Positions 9,182 through 21,200 of a DNA stretch of 30,000 nt are shown piece by piece. How positions within the stretch are numbered: the stretch's first letter is position 1; every line of letters begins with the position of its first letter. The translations under genes and the position numbers were made by a program. This stretch comes from Silene noctiflora (taxonomy: Eukaryota > Streptophyta > Magnoliopsida > Caryophyllales > Caryophyllaceae): contig VHZZ01000104.1 in NCBI GenBank assembly GCA_009801015.1, positions 254,534 to 284,533 on the forward strand, in the 5' to 3' direction. A model generated the notes under the pieces. The model was not told where the DNA came from. It worked only from the letters and a program-made list of their open reading frames with translations, and searched no databases.

Positions 9182-9592
9182 AGAATTTGCGGTTATAAAA
9201 TATCAACAATGTAATTGATGTTTGTTTTTCCTCATACACATTTATCAGTATTCAATTTGATCCTATCTTATACAAGTCATCCTAGCCGTTGAATAACAGA
9301 AAACCAAATTGGCAAAATACTGTTAATTTCCCGCGAAATCCTCACATATTTCGAGGTACATATTATTTCCTCTAAAAATACCTTTTCCCAAATTCTCATC
9401 ATTTTCTCCTAAATTTCCTCACAATCAACCCTGCATTTTCACCTTCAATCCAACCTGTAATTCCTCCTCTAATCTTTCATTTCCGCAACTCGGAACAAAT
9501 AAAAATAAATTTCAAAGGAAAAAAAAAAGGGCAGGGAAACAACTTCACAACCCCCCCACCCCATTTCCGAAGCATCCCGAGTTCAATTCCCC
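9182..9592. promoter_or_regulatory. Putative CDPK promoter and CT-rich leader
   Basis: From about 9370 the plus strand is pyrimidine-rich with few G residues ('ccttttcccaaattctcatc'), then an A-run and a run of seven C near 9551, ending just before the ATG at 9593. This is typical of a plant 5' untranslated region. I see no clear TATA box. No other gene is present in the interval. Confidence 0.4.
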
Positions 9593-12115
9593 ATGGGAAA
9601 TTGTTGCCCCGGAGGCAACACCAGTCCCACGGAAGACGATCAACAGCCGGATAATGGTGGTTCTGCATCCAACAACAATGTCCCTGATGGCTCGGCCCCT
9701 GCATCGAGCTCAAAGCCTACCAAGCAAGGCCAGATTGGACCGGTGTTAGGCCGGCCCATGGAAGATGTCAAGTCCTCTTACAGCTTCGGAAAAGAGCTGG
9801 GCCGGGGTCAATTCGGGGTGACCCATTTGGTGACCCATAAGCAATCCGGGGAGCAATTCGCCTGCAAGACTATAGCCAAGAGGAAACTTGTAAATAAGGA
9901 GGATATTGAAGATGTTAAAAGAGAAGTCCAGATTATGTACCACTTAACAGGTCAGCCTAATATCGTTGAGCTTAAGGGCGCGTTTGAGGATAAGCATTCG
10001 GTTCATTTGGTTATGGAGCTTTGTGCCGGTGGAGAACTCTTTGATCGGATCATTGCCAAAGGTCATTATACGGAACGTGCAGCTGCTTCTTTGCTCAGGA
10101 CTATTGTTCAGATTGTGCATACTTGCCATTCTATGGGAGTCATTCATCGTGATCTTAAGCCCGAGAATTTCCTGTTGTTGAATAAGGATGAGAATTCTCC
10201 TCTCAAGGCCACTGATTTCGGTTTATCAGTCTTCTTCAAGTCAGGTTTGTGTTCCTAAATCTGAAAACCGGGTTGGTTTGGCCGAGTCACCTTAGTTCAT
10301 TATAATTGTATCGTATTTTTACCTGCAGGGGATTCATTCAAGGATATAGTTGGAAGTGCCTACTACATAGCGCCAGAGGTCTTGAAGAGGAAGTATGGGC
10401 CAGAAGTGGATATATGGAGTGTCGGGGCGATGTTATACATTCTTTTATGTGGAGTTCCTCCCTTTTGGGCAGGTACATTTCCGAAGATTTTACTTACCCA
10501 ATTTGATTTCCTTCGGTAATATTACAGTCTTCAGATATTGAATGCAAATGTACTTGTCACAGAAACCGAACATGGTATATTCAATGCGATCCTAAGAGGT
10601 CACATCGATTTCACGAGTGATCCATGGCCTCAAATTTCACCTCAAGCCAAGGACTTGGTCAGGAAGATGTTGAACACTGACCCTAAACAACGGCTCACAG
10701 CTTATCAAGTTCTCAGTAAGTTCTATCTAAAACCTATCACCTGCAAATGTATTCAGGAATCATTTACATCTTAGAAATTAGTATTTGTGTATGCGTTTAC
10801 AAATGCGGTTAATATGCGGTTGTCAGCCAGCTTAGCTGACAAAGTCATTGATAAGTCGTATTCATGAAATAAAATTGAAACCCGTCAGCCTAGAAATTGT
10901 TCTCATTGGCTTCTGTATACCTGCAAAAGAAAAAACAAATAGGGTTGGATATTACCGGAGTTAAAATGTGATTAGTATACGGAAACGTCCAGTAAGTTTT
11001 CATGTTCTCATTGTCAGATCATCCATGGATTAAAGAAGATGGAGAAGCTCCTGATACTCCGCTTGACAATGCTGTGATGGGCAGATTGAAACAGTTCAGA
11101 GCAATGAACAAGTTCAAGAAAGTTGCTCTAAGGGTTAGTTGCCTAATCGCCTGAAAAACAAAATTATTTACCTTCATCAAACTTGCTTTGTTTTTCACTA
11201 CATGGGGTAATATTTGTTGTTGTTGCTGCTTTATAAAACATTTGGAGTAATTCAGGTCATTGCGGGATGTTTGTCGGAGGAAGAAATCATGGGATTGAAG
11301 GAGATGTTTAAGAGCATGGACAGAGATAACAGTGGGACTATAACTATGGAAGAGCTGAAGCAAGGAATGCAAACGCAAGGGACAAAGCTATCTGAGTACG
11401 AGGTTAAGCAGTTGATGGAAGCTGTAAGTATTTTCTGTTAAAACTCATGAAAAACTTATCAATGACCTGCCAAAACTGACCGACTCAAGCGGCCCATTTA
11501 TCATGTTTACTTGTCATGTAACGACAATTAACTGATCTTTGGTTCCCTGGACAAACAGGCCGATGCAGATGGCAACGGACTTATTGACTACGAGGAGTTC
11601 ATCACAGCAACAATGCACTTGAACAGAATGGACAGGGAAGAGCATCTGTACACTGCTTTCCAGTACTTTGATAAAGATAGCAGCGGGTATGATGAATTTC
11701 AAAGGTTTCGAAATGAGTTTTGCACGACTGTTTTACTACAAACAACCCTATTGCTTGTTTCAGCTACATTACTGTAGAAGAGCTAGAACAAGCTCTACGC
11801 GAGTATGGCATGCAGGATGGAAGAGACATCAAGGAAATTGTTGCTGAAGTCGATTCTGATAACGTAAGTAAATGTTCCATGACCTGGGTAACTGGGTTCA
11901 AACTACGTCAGGATAAACTGTCGTTATGGTTCTCTTTACACTAAACATAATATACACAACCAACTATTCAGGACCAAGATATTTATATGCTTCATTCATA
12001 ACGCATACACTTTTTGTAGGATGGCCGGATCAACTATGATGAATTTGTGGCGATGATGAGGAAAGGGAACCCAGAGGCAGGAAACTTGAAAAAACGACGT
12101 AGCATAGTTTTATGA
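9593..12115 (+). CDS. CPK17/34: Calcium-dependent protein kinase, CPK17/CPK34 clade (8 exons, 518 aa)
   Basis: Exons: 9593-10244, 10329-10472, 10563-10715, 11018-11133, 11256-11423, 11559-11686, 11764-11863, 12020-12115. All introns are GT-AG and phases close to 518 codons plus TGA at 12113. The N-terminus MGNCC gives a Gly2 myristoylation site and Cys4/Cys5 as palmitoylation candidates, so membrane attachment is expected. The Ser/Thr kinase domain starts near residue 62: GRGQFG loop, Lys92, HRDLKPEN with Asp187, DFG at 208-210, then an APE motif. An autoinhibitory junction follows. Four complete EF hands come next: [36 protein letters not shown] (split by intron 6) and [12 protein letters not shown] (split by intron 7). 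'[12 protein letters not shown]' before the kinase domain and the overall text match Arabidopsis CPK17/CPK34 as I recall them. Those genes act in pollen-tube tip growth; pollen function here is inference by clade. The last four EF positions and catalytic residues are intact, so an active Ca2+-regulated kinase is expected. Confidence 0.95.
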
Positions 12116-12718
12116 TGGGGGCATGGCTTGGAGGCTGAACTGCTAGATTCACATTATTTAACTTACAATGCATCTAGGAATCCATGATTATTTAGATGCT
12201 TAGATGTACATGGGATGATTTGGGCGAAAAATGGGGCGGTTGGGGTAGATTTGTGAAGGCTGTTTTCCTGTACAAAACACGGCGAAGAAGAAAGGAGAAC
12301 AACATTTTGTGGGTGTCTTTGTGAGGATGAAGATGTAACTATTAAATTCAATTCATCTGCAGCTAATTTTTTAGATATTTGGTTTTATCATTGATTATTG
12401 AAACGAAACCCACAATTTTGATATAATATCGATTGATTAACCCTTCAGAAATACTAATCCATCCGTCAAACATCATAGTTACCCAAGTTCGTATGATAAT
12501 AACATCAAATACCGATGACAACAAAGTCTTGATCTGTAACAGCTTACTTGAATCATCGCAAGAAACCGCGGATACATAGAATTTCCGTATATAATGATAA
12601 ATTATTTTAAGATGAAACGATAATAAACAAAAAGTTATTCATGGTTGACAAGAAGTTGGTAGGTAAGTGTTTCTGTACACAAATATCTACAGTTTCAAGT
12701 TGAAGATTCGAATAGATT
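12116..12718. other. Convergent 3' region between CPK and PYD2
   Basis: The two genes are tail to tail with about 600 bases between stop codons. The interval should hold both 3' untranslated regions. 'gatgtaactattaaattcaa' near 12331-12350 on the plus strand is a plausible polyadenylation region for the kinase. No additional gene or paired repeat is seen. Confidence 0.5.
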
Positions 12719-15700
12719 CTAAGACGAAGATTTGAACCGCTTTACCGGAGCATGAAGAGAAGAGAGATAGTTGGAGTCAGCCTTGTCAACACCGTCGAAA
12801 AGATAGCTAAAAGGAGGCATCTGTACATATTTCCCTGAACCTGGAGAAACTGTCAGTTCCTCATTCTGCCAGACTATTCTCCCTCCTGCAATAGTCACTT
12901 CAACCTTTCCCTAAAAAAATGGAAACACACAGCACAAATAGAGCTCAAAAAATGGTGTAAATCGATAATGAAAATTGCATCGACCAACAAAACTAAATAC
13001 AGAACAAAGATAAGAAAATATGGCAATACAGAGACGATGGTATGAACCAATTACCTTTCCTGTCATTCCCTCATAGACATTTGTATCAGTCCTATAATGA
13101 TGAGATTGTGCTGAAATGCTGAAACTTGCATTAGGGTTAAGAATTATTATATCTGCATCAGATCCCGGGAGTATTGCTCCTTTTCTTGGATATATATTGA
13201 AGATTTTTGCACTGTCAAATAAATTTGATCATATCAGATAACACCTTGCAGTAAATTACTCGAATCGCAGATGGAAAATAGATGCAACACCTGTAAGAAA
13301 CTTACCATTCTGTGCTTGTTATCCTCACATAATCAGGGACTGATATCTTCCCAGATTCCTGAAGATGAGGAAATCAATGAGGATGCATGGCCCAAAAACA
13401 CCGAGAGAAAATTTAACATTTAATCTTTTCGGTTTCCATCGTTCATAAACTTACCACCATAGTGTTCCAAACTATATGCATCCTCTCTTCAAGCCCTAAA
13501 TATTGCAAAATAATAGGTTAGTTCATAGTTCAACTCTTAATTTCACACCCTGTGTCTTCACTTTGACTACGTGTCACGTGAATATACAAAACCACACTTA
13601 GACACTTCATTTTAGGTCAAATACTGTAAAAAATTTCGCGAAACAGTTGTCTCCGAGTTTCCGACACTTATGCCAGTCTGAGAAACATAGATTTAAGTAA
13701 GCAGTCAGATTGTACAAAATTAGAATTAAATGATGAACATTAGCTGAAACTCGGATAACAAAGGAATGCTTATTCTCGGAGTAGAAGATGGATTAACCTT
13801 AAACTTACCATTAACTCCATTGGGTATTTTCCGAAAATCATCAATACCAAGAGCCTTTTGTGCTGAACTAAACGTACAGTGATCAGTTCCTACCAACTGC
13901 AGTATGAAAGAAATGCAACATTGATTATTTTATACTGAAATTCATCACAGATCATACTGTAAACTGCTGACAGTGATACAGATACATCTAATGTTGCAAA
14001 AACTCAATGTATGTACAGCTCTTCTTCATTCACGTTAATACAAAGTTGATTTGGGGTCGGCTAACATGAATCATTGTTTGAAATAATCATATAATCAAGT
14101 TAAAGCATTTTCTAGAAATGGAAAGAAAACCTGAAGAATTCCAGCAGAAAGAGCGCCCTGAAGAGCCTTATCATGTCCAGCAGGTCTGATAGGTGGACTC
14201 ATGACATACCTGATTGAAATTACAAACCATTTTAATTTAATCGAGTTTTTATGAAAAACAGGAAGACTTTTTTACAAGAGAAACAAAGCTTGAGAGAAAC
14301 GCACTTTGATGCAATGGTGTAATCAGGATGCCAAAGCACAGAATCATTCAAGACTAAACCAGAAACGACAGGCTCACCTACGACTCTCTGCCCTGTAATC
14401 AAGGCCAAGAAGTGTCAAAATTTTTAAAATTTCGGGCCAAGATAAAATATTTAGTTTGACAAAAGTATGAAGGATGAGAACCTGATTTTCGAGCTTTCGC
14501 TACTTCCTCCATGGCGTCACTGCTCATCACATGAACTACATATAAAGGCGTGTTCACAAAACTGGCCAGTCGGATTGCTCGAGCAGTTGCTTCTCCTTCT
14601 AACTGAATAAACAATAAAAAATGTATCAAAAATCTGAATTCGCGTAACAGGTAGGGTCTCAAACATCTATGATAAGTAGCTGAGAGCACTAAATACTATC
14701 ATTGTCAGTTTGTCACCAACAAAATTGAGAACACTTAGACTCAAAGACCAAAGACTCAAGAAAATTAGCACCCCACCTTCCAAAAGAAGTGAGCATCGCC
14801 GCCATAACAAAATGGAAAACTAAGCTCTTCTTACTTGAAGGCCCTAGATACTTCAGAAATTTGATCATGAAGGAATGTAAGGAACTGAATTTGCTGACTT
14901 CAATTGAGTATAAGATAATTCAACTAGATTGACAATTTCTTTCCATCAAACAAATCAAGTTATGATGGATAAAAGTGGAAAATATATATAAGAAAAGTGC
15001 TGCAGAAACCTGTAAATATATAATAGAATGTACAAGAAATTACCAAGGCGGGTCTTGAAAGAGCATGCCCTTCAGGTCCAGTAATCCCAAGTTCTATCAT
15101 TCTTTTCTGGCCTTCAAAAACAGCATCGCCATTTTCGGCATGAACCATAGGTAGAGCTCCCAAGGACTTGCATTTTTTAAACCCCTCGATCAAAAGTTCA
15201 TCATTTACCATAAAAGACCCCTTGTAAGCCATGAAGAACTTGAAAGAATTAATACCTGAATTTAGCTCGACAATTAGAATTATTTTAGCAGTGAGGTGAA
15301 GGTTTACACAAATCGGAAAAAGAGGAAACATTGACCTTCCTCCTTGACCATGGTCTCCATCTCCTTGGAAACAACTTCGTCCCATTTCGTAATTGCCATA
15401 TGGAAACCGTAATCCATGCATGATTTTCCTGCCTTTTTCCGATAGGACTGTAGGCCGGCTGATAAGCTTCCATCAACAGGTATAACGAAGTCAATATGCA
15501 TGGTTGTTCCACCTGCTAAAGCAGCACCTTGACCACTGAAGAAGTCGTCAATGGTCTCCGTACCCATGAACTCCATATCTAGGTGAGTGTGAGGATCAAT
15601 TCCTCCTGTAGGAATTCACAAACAAATTGTAAGAAAAACTTTCCTTTCGCAACTATCTCTACTGCAATAATTCTTCATAAAACCCAGAGCCATTCACCTG

Positions 15701-16797
15701 GCATAACATACTTTCCAGTTGCATCGAGAACCACAACATCATCGCCCACCTATTTGCAGCATCAAAGTTTCATTGCACAATCAGTTTGAGGATGATAGTG
15801 CTTCAGTAGTTTTAACATAACATTAACAAAGTAAGCATTTCAAGTACAAAGATCAACCCCCACCCAACCCCACCCTTAGACTCAGTCTTAGGTTCCGTCT
15901 CATATAATACTAACACAACCCAAACAGTGGCAGATTTAAGGGGGGAAAGCGGAGCGCTTGCCCTTACTGAATAGGGCACATTTTGAATTTTTTAGTAAAA
16001 TCTTCGATTTTTTTCTATTTTACTTTATGATATACTAATTCAGCCCCGCTAACTTCAATTCCTGGTTCCACTGCTGAACCCAAATACGGATTAATCTTTT
16101 ATATTCCTCATCTAATTATACGGGTCATTAGGTCAATCTAGGAGTAAAACCGTCTCATAAAAGAATTTAGCTCGAGCAAAGTAACACACATTATCAAAGA
16201 AGGCACAGTTAAGATTACTACAAACATGAGATCAGTGGAAATGATCTAAAATATTACAACTTCTAACACAATAATTCTAAAGTAACAATCAAACACTAAA
16301 AAATTGCTGAAAAAAATCGACCTTGATATTGGGCTGAACAGCAACAATAACACCATCTTCCACATAAACATCAGCAAGCTGTTGATGATGAGCATTCACA
16401 ACTGTTCCTCCCTTTATCAGTATCTTTGTTGATGATGATGATGATGATGATGATGAGATTTGACACCCAGTTTCTCCATATCTATTTTCTGCCTCACAAA
16501 ACTACCCAATCATATAATTCAGTTATACAAAACATAAAGAAATTTATGGGTTTCGACTTTTGCGACTAATCAAGGGTAAGACTACGTAAATCCGTAAGGG
16601 GTCTTGAAAATCATCACAATTAGTAACACTAAACTAGTCATTTCTACATATGATTAAAATATGTCCTCGTAAAAATAAAAAAGTAAATAAATGATTGAGA
16701 CGGAGAATATTGGGAAACTCACCAGATTAGTTGCAGTAACTGGATAAAAACAGAAAACGGGTAAAAGGGCTACTAGGGTTAACAGCTGAGTGATCAT
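12719..16797 (-). CDS. PYD2: Dihydropyrimidinase (13 exons, 532 aa)
   Basis: Exons on the minus strand: 16797-16723, 16492-16322, 15749-15698, 15605-15336, 15255-15044, 14602-14482, 14392-14305, 14209-14131, 13896-13809, 13495-13455, 13358-13306, 13211-13055, 12910-12719. All junctions are GT-AG and phases close to 532 codons plus TAG. The enzyme hydrolyses dihydrouracil and dihydrothymine to N-carbamoyl-beta-amino acids, the second step of reductive pyrimidine breakdown. The amidohydrolase metal centre is complete: His105 and His107 (DPHTHLD), Lys201 (FMAYKG, the lysine carbamylated in this family), His228 (VHAENGD), His284 (VVHVMSSD) and Asp361 (GTDHC). The first 25 residues ([20 protein letters not shown] and on) form a signal peptide encoded by exon 1 alone, agreeing with the reported endomembrane location of Arabidopsis PYD2. 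Directly after it comes a nine-serine run encoded by a triplet repeat. Length and text match Arabidopsis PYD2 (about 531 aa) as I remember it. Confidence 0.95.
15925..16076. mobile_element. hAT-type MITE in PYD2 intron 2
   Basis: A 152-base element flanked by a perfect 8-bp target-site duplication AACCCAAA (15917-15924 and 16077-16084), the size made by hAT transposases. It starts CAGTGGCAG and ends CCACTGCTG, short imperfect inverted termini of the common plant CAGTGG type. No coding capacity. It lies wholly within the 572-base intron and touches no splice site. Confidence 0.8.
16431..16454 (-). repeat. GAT/ATC triplet microsatellite coding poly-Ser in PYD2
   Basis: Eight GAT units on the plus strand read as TCA codons on the minus strand. 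With the flanking bases they give nine consecutive serines near residues 36-44 of the dihydropyrimidinase, between the signal peptide and the catalytic domain. Length changes here would stay in frame. Confidence 0.85.
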
Positions 16798-17149
16798 CTT
16801 TGTAAAGTTGCAACTCGATTTCCCAGAAATTAAACAAGAAAAAAAGGAAATAATTGTTTTTAATCTATTTTGAGAAATTTGAGATAAAGTTATGAAGTTG
16901 AATCATAGTACTATTGATGATGTCATTGGTCGTTGACTTTCTACCGTCGAATCCTAAAGATTCTTAAAATTTGGAATCTCATTCGGATTGATCAAGATCA
17001 TAATGACTTTGATCCGACCTATCCGATCCGATCCGATCCGGCCTGAAACTGGACGATATTAGGCACGAGACTGACTAAATGAAATTACTTCAAAATTGAA
17101 AACTTAATTTGTAAATTTTAATCCAAATTAACTTGATAACAGTGTAAGT
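16798..17149. promoter_or_regulatory. PYD2 upstream region
   Basis: The minus strand upstream of the ATG at 16797 has a T-rich leader. A CCAAT motif ('cgaccaatgac') lies about 130 bases upstream and a TTGAC core occurs nearby on the plus strand. No clear TATA box was found. A short run of CCGAT units at about 17020-17041 is a minor pentanucleotide repeat. Confidence 0.35.
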
Positions 17150-17794
17150 CTAGAGCTGATCATTTTCGGGTTTAGGTCGGGCCAAAATGAATAATTCTAC
17201 CCAACGGGCCAAAGTAGAGTAAGGCCCGTCCGCTTAAACGGGCCTAACGCTATGTCCGTACCAACCCTTTTCTTGCGGGCCGGGTTGCCCGCGGGCTAGC
17301 GGGCTTCCGTTTTTTTATAAAAAAAAAATCACAAATATACATTAATCCAATTTTAAATTAGTTAAAGAATAATAATCAATATAATTAACTATAATTTATC
17401 TTATAATTGTCATGATTTACTTAATATTGTTTGAACATTTATTTAATTTAAATATTTTGTTAACTAAAAATATAAATATTTCAGTTATATTTTTACCCTA
17501 TAGTTTATGTATTATGTTTTACATATTATTATTTTAGTGTTAGACATCACTATAAAATTGATATAAATTTCTAAAAAAATGTCATTTTTAAGATATGATT
17601 TAAACCGTAAACGGGTTTAACGGGCCGGCCCATGAGTTTTTCTTATTGTCCATACCCACCCAATTAGCTTGGCGGGCCGGGCTTGACCCGCCCTCTTAAT
17701 TTTTCGGGTAAAAATAATTTGTCCTAGCCCGCTTAAAAATTGGGTCGGGCGGAACGAGCCAAATAGGCGGGACGACCCATGAACAGCTTCTATA
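17150..17794. mobile_element. Nonautonomous hAT-like element, copy A
   Basis: Flanked by AGTGTAAGT (17141-17149) and AGTGTAACT (17795-17803), a target-site duplication with one mismatch. The left terminus TCTAGAGCTGATCA and the reverse complement of the right terminus TATAGAAGCTGTTCA are imperfect inverted repeats. Subterminal regions are rich in GGGCC/GGCCC motifs at both ends and the centre is very AT-rich (about 17330-17600). No transposase is encoded. A diverged relative lies at about 25310-25940. About 645 bases. Confidence 0.7.
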
Positions 17795-17803
17795 AGTGTA
17801 ACT

Positions 17804-18274
17804 GAAAACACAACAAAAATAAGCAATTTTTGCACATATGTACATTTAACCTTTCTTTGTTAAAGAAGATATTAACCAACAAAAACCTTGCGAGAAATTG
17901 AAATAGTTAAATCACTTGGGTAATTTCTTAAGATAAATATTTTTCCTAGTATGTCCATTTTTGAAGCATTAACTTATGTTAAGTGCAAGTCGTGGGACTG
18001 GCACACGTTAGAAAAACAGTTTTTATGGAAAAAAAAATTAACTAGTGGCCGCAAGGAGAAACGAAAAATACCAAATAACAAAACAAGAAAAGAGTACTGA
18101 ATATCTATAATTGAAACTGAAATTCATGTCAATTACATTTCCATTGTCAAATTGCATTAAACAGAGCCCTAACCAAGGAAGCTATATCACCAATTTCTAG
18201 AGGAGAGTCATGATTTTATCTTCTCCTCTTCAAATAATTCCCAGGATGTTCCTCAGGGCATAACTTTATAAGCC
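17804..18274. other. 3' flank of the exonuclease gene
   Basis: AT-rich DNA downstream of the exonuclease stop codon, which ends at 18275 on the minus strand. The part nearest 18275 is presumably its 3' untranslated region. Nothing else is recognised. Confidence 0.4.
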
Positions 18275-21200
18275 TTACGGCCTGACTTTGCCGGGCTCGG
18301 AATCTTCAGCCCATTTGAAGAAGTTGCAACCGGGCCCATTAATACAGTTTCCACAGCTAAAGAAGTAACTTCCTTTCTGCTGATCTGGTTTCCGGAACAC
18401 TTTCTTCGCACTCGCTGCCCCACAGTAGCAGTACACGAGGGGGCCATCCATGCCGGGAATGGGAGTGGAGTAAGGAGGGTTCTTCCCTTTATAGTAAGCG
18501 GAACCTGGTTCAGGAAGACTAGACTCACCATTAGGATTATTGTCACAGCTCCACAGGAGAGAGTTGGTTATTGCCAGCTTCATCCCCCGGCGCATGATGA
18601 GGGTCAGCAGACGAGCAGTATTCTTGGCATCATCGAGGCCGCAGTGAGCCCTGCCTTCCCATGTCAAACCAGCACGTTTGACCGCTTCTTTCAGGTTGCA
18701 CCTATCGCCTCCAAATGCTTCGCTAAATGGGACCTTCAAGTTGATCCACCTGAGATGATACAAACCAAGATTTTAAGCAAAGGGATGAGTTTGAGAAGAC
18801 CAACTATGGAACTTGAAAGAACTAAACCAAGAGAAATGAAAAGATATATAAGATCCCATGATTCATTCTTTAGAGTCATCCTTCTCACAAAAAGGCCAAT
18901 AACATTGCACGTATACCAGTAAAAAAATTATTCAACGTTGACCAACTAAATATTAGTTCTGGACAGTTGCCAAGCAGCAGCAAGCAGCAGCAACAACAAC
19001 AACATTGTGTCAATGGCTCCCAAATGTGGTGGAGTAACGGGCACACATGTACACCTTAACACAACCATAACGAAATATGGGTCTCAGAAATTTCACGATA
19101 TAAGAAGCATAAAGAGGTCTGCCAGGGAAAGATAACAAAATACTACAATGTCAAGTCGGTCAACTGGTCAACATATTTGTTCCACCTCGAATCCACAACT
19201 CCTCCAGCACCAAAAGAAAAGTTGAAATCAATTGTTTATGTCCATCAAAAGGTGCTGTACTTTCTCATTAGAATTGTTATGGTAACTAGATTTCATACAT
19301 GCTTCCTCTTAAAAACTGAGAAAGGATATAATATTGACTTCAGCAAAATACAATTCAGTAGGCAGTTTAATTGACGGTAAAATTATGCGTCAAGTTTGAA
19401 AATGTCTTTAGCTGGTAAAGTCATTAAGAGTGGAGGTCATAAAACCCGTCGTCCTCAAATCCCCCTATGGGCTCCCCTTAGTTCCTTAGAGCAACAAAAA
19501 TATTATGTTTCAACTTTTATAGCCGTGTTTCAGTAGAGGGTAATGGATTAAGAAGGTAATAGAGATGGTGGAGAACATAGGGGGAAGAAGAAGAGCAGGA
19601 GGCTACGGTTTCCCCTAAAATGAGGATGTCATTACCACTCCAGCAAAAAAGTAATATATCCCCCACCCTATGAATGTAATAATTCTCCAGTAACTCCTTC
19701 AACAAGCTCTATCCACCTTACGCACCACCTTCTAAGGTTAGCTCTATCATCCCCTTAATCCATCCCTTATACTCTTATATAATCAAGAAATAGATAAACA
19801 ATCCATCAACTCAAGCAATCCATCAAAAGAGAATGTAAAAGATTGGTGATTTTAAGTTAATTAAGTATCACATAAACTTGTATCTGTTTTTTTTAACAAG
19901 GTTATCATATTAATTAAGGGGACGCCAAGGAGGTGACGCCCATATACAAAAAAATATCATGGAGCCGATGCCAGTCTAGAAAAGACACCGTGAAAGTGAC
20001 ACCCAACTACAAAAAGACACCCTAAATGTCACGCCAGAATAAAATGAGAGACGGATAATTAAGCTTACAAGCTATTGTAGGTAATTTTATCTACAAAAAT
20101 AAGAAGAGACAAGTTTCGATTAGGTTAAAGCATATGGCTCAAATATATAATAGCTTCAGAAAAATGAAACTTGAAGTCTTGAAATGAAGAGGCCACACTA
20201 AACTTGCATCTAATGCAATTATCCATGTTATGCAGAACTAACATTAATGGGTCAGAAAACGAATGATAGCAAGACATGCCGAAAACAATTCATAAGTCTA
20301 CTTTCACACCCAGAAAATTAGATTCACGTGACTGTGACTTCCTCAGCTCATTATTAAGTGTATCATCAAATAATATATAACTCAGAAAACTTACTAACTC
20401 TTACCTATTGAAGTATGAAGGCTTGCTAATCTTCTTGAATCGGCACTCTGATTCTAACATGACTTGGCAATCCCAGTTAGACCATGTCACAACAGCAAAA
20501 TCGGTATGCCTAACACCCTTCTCTTCAAGCCATTTATCATGCGCGAGAAGTGCTTCACTCAAAGGAAATCCTTTGTCTACCTAAAAACAATGAGACACAC
20601 TTAATGTTTATACCATTTATATTTAAAAAGTCAAAATAGAATGCTTAATGAGAGTATAGTTGCAATAAAATCAGCAAGGGTTCTCCTTGGTGATGACCCC
20701 TCTTAAGGCAATGGGTGTACTACATCATAAATGAGCACATACATACACTAATTCTATCAAAGGTTAAAACAAACCGGCATGATTAACGGGATTTAATGGA
20801 GGGGAGAAAAAGAAATAAAATATCAGACCATAGTACACCACTGTTGAGTTCTTGTGGAGATTCGTGGAGTGGATTCCATTACAATGGAACTGAAGCCCAT
20901 TGACAATGTCAAACATCAAGAACCAGATATTTCTCTATAGGGAACTAACTATAGATAAGTGGAAATTTGGATAGTACCAGTGCATTTTTGACAATAATAA
21001 TTACTAACAATATTGCAAACTGACCGAAGCAACTACCAATATTTGGATAATCAATCTCAAATCATCAAACTCAACTGTAACATCATTTGAAATAAAATTT
21101 TAGGGGAACTACGTAAAGATTAACATTTGTTAACCATTAGTCCATTATACTAATTTGAGAACCACCACAACTTTATTGGATACCACTAAGAACAAAGGCA

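Noticed and set aside
10810..10850. Small palindrome GTCAGC...GCTGAC in CDPK intron 3
   Set aside because: Six-base arms are expected by chance and no wider structure supports it.
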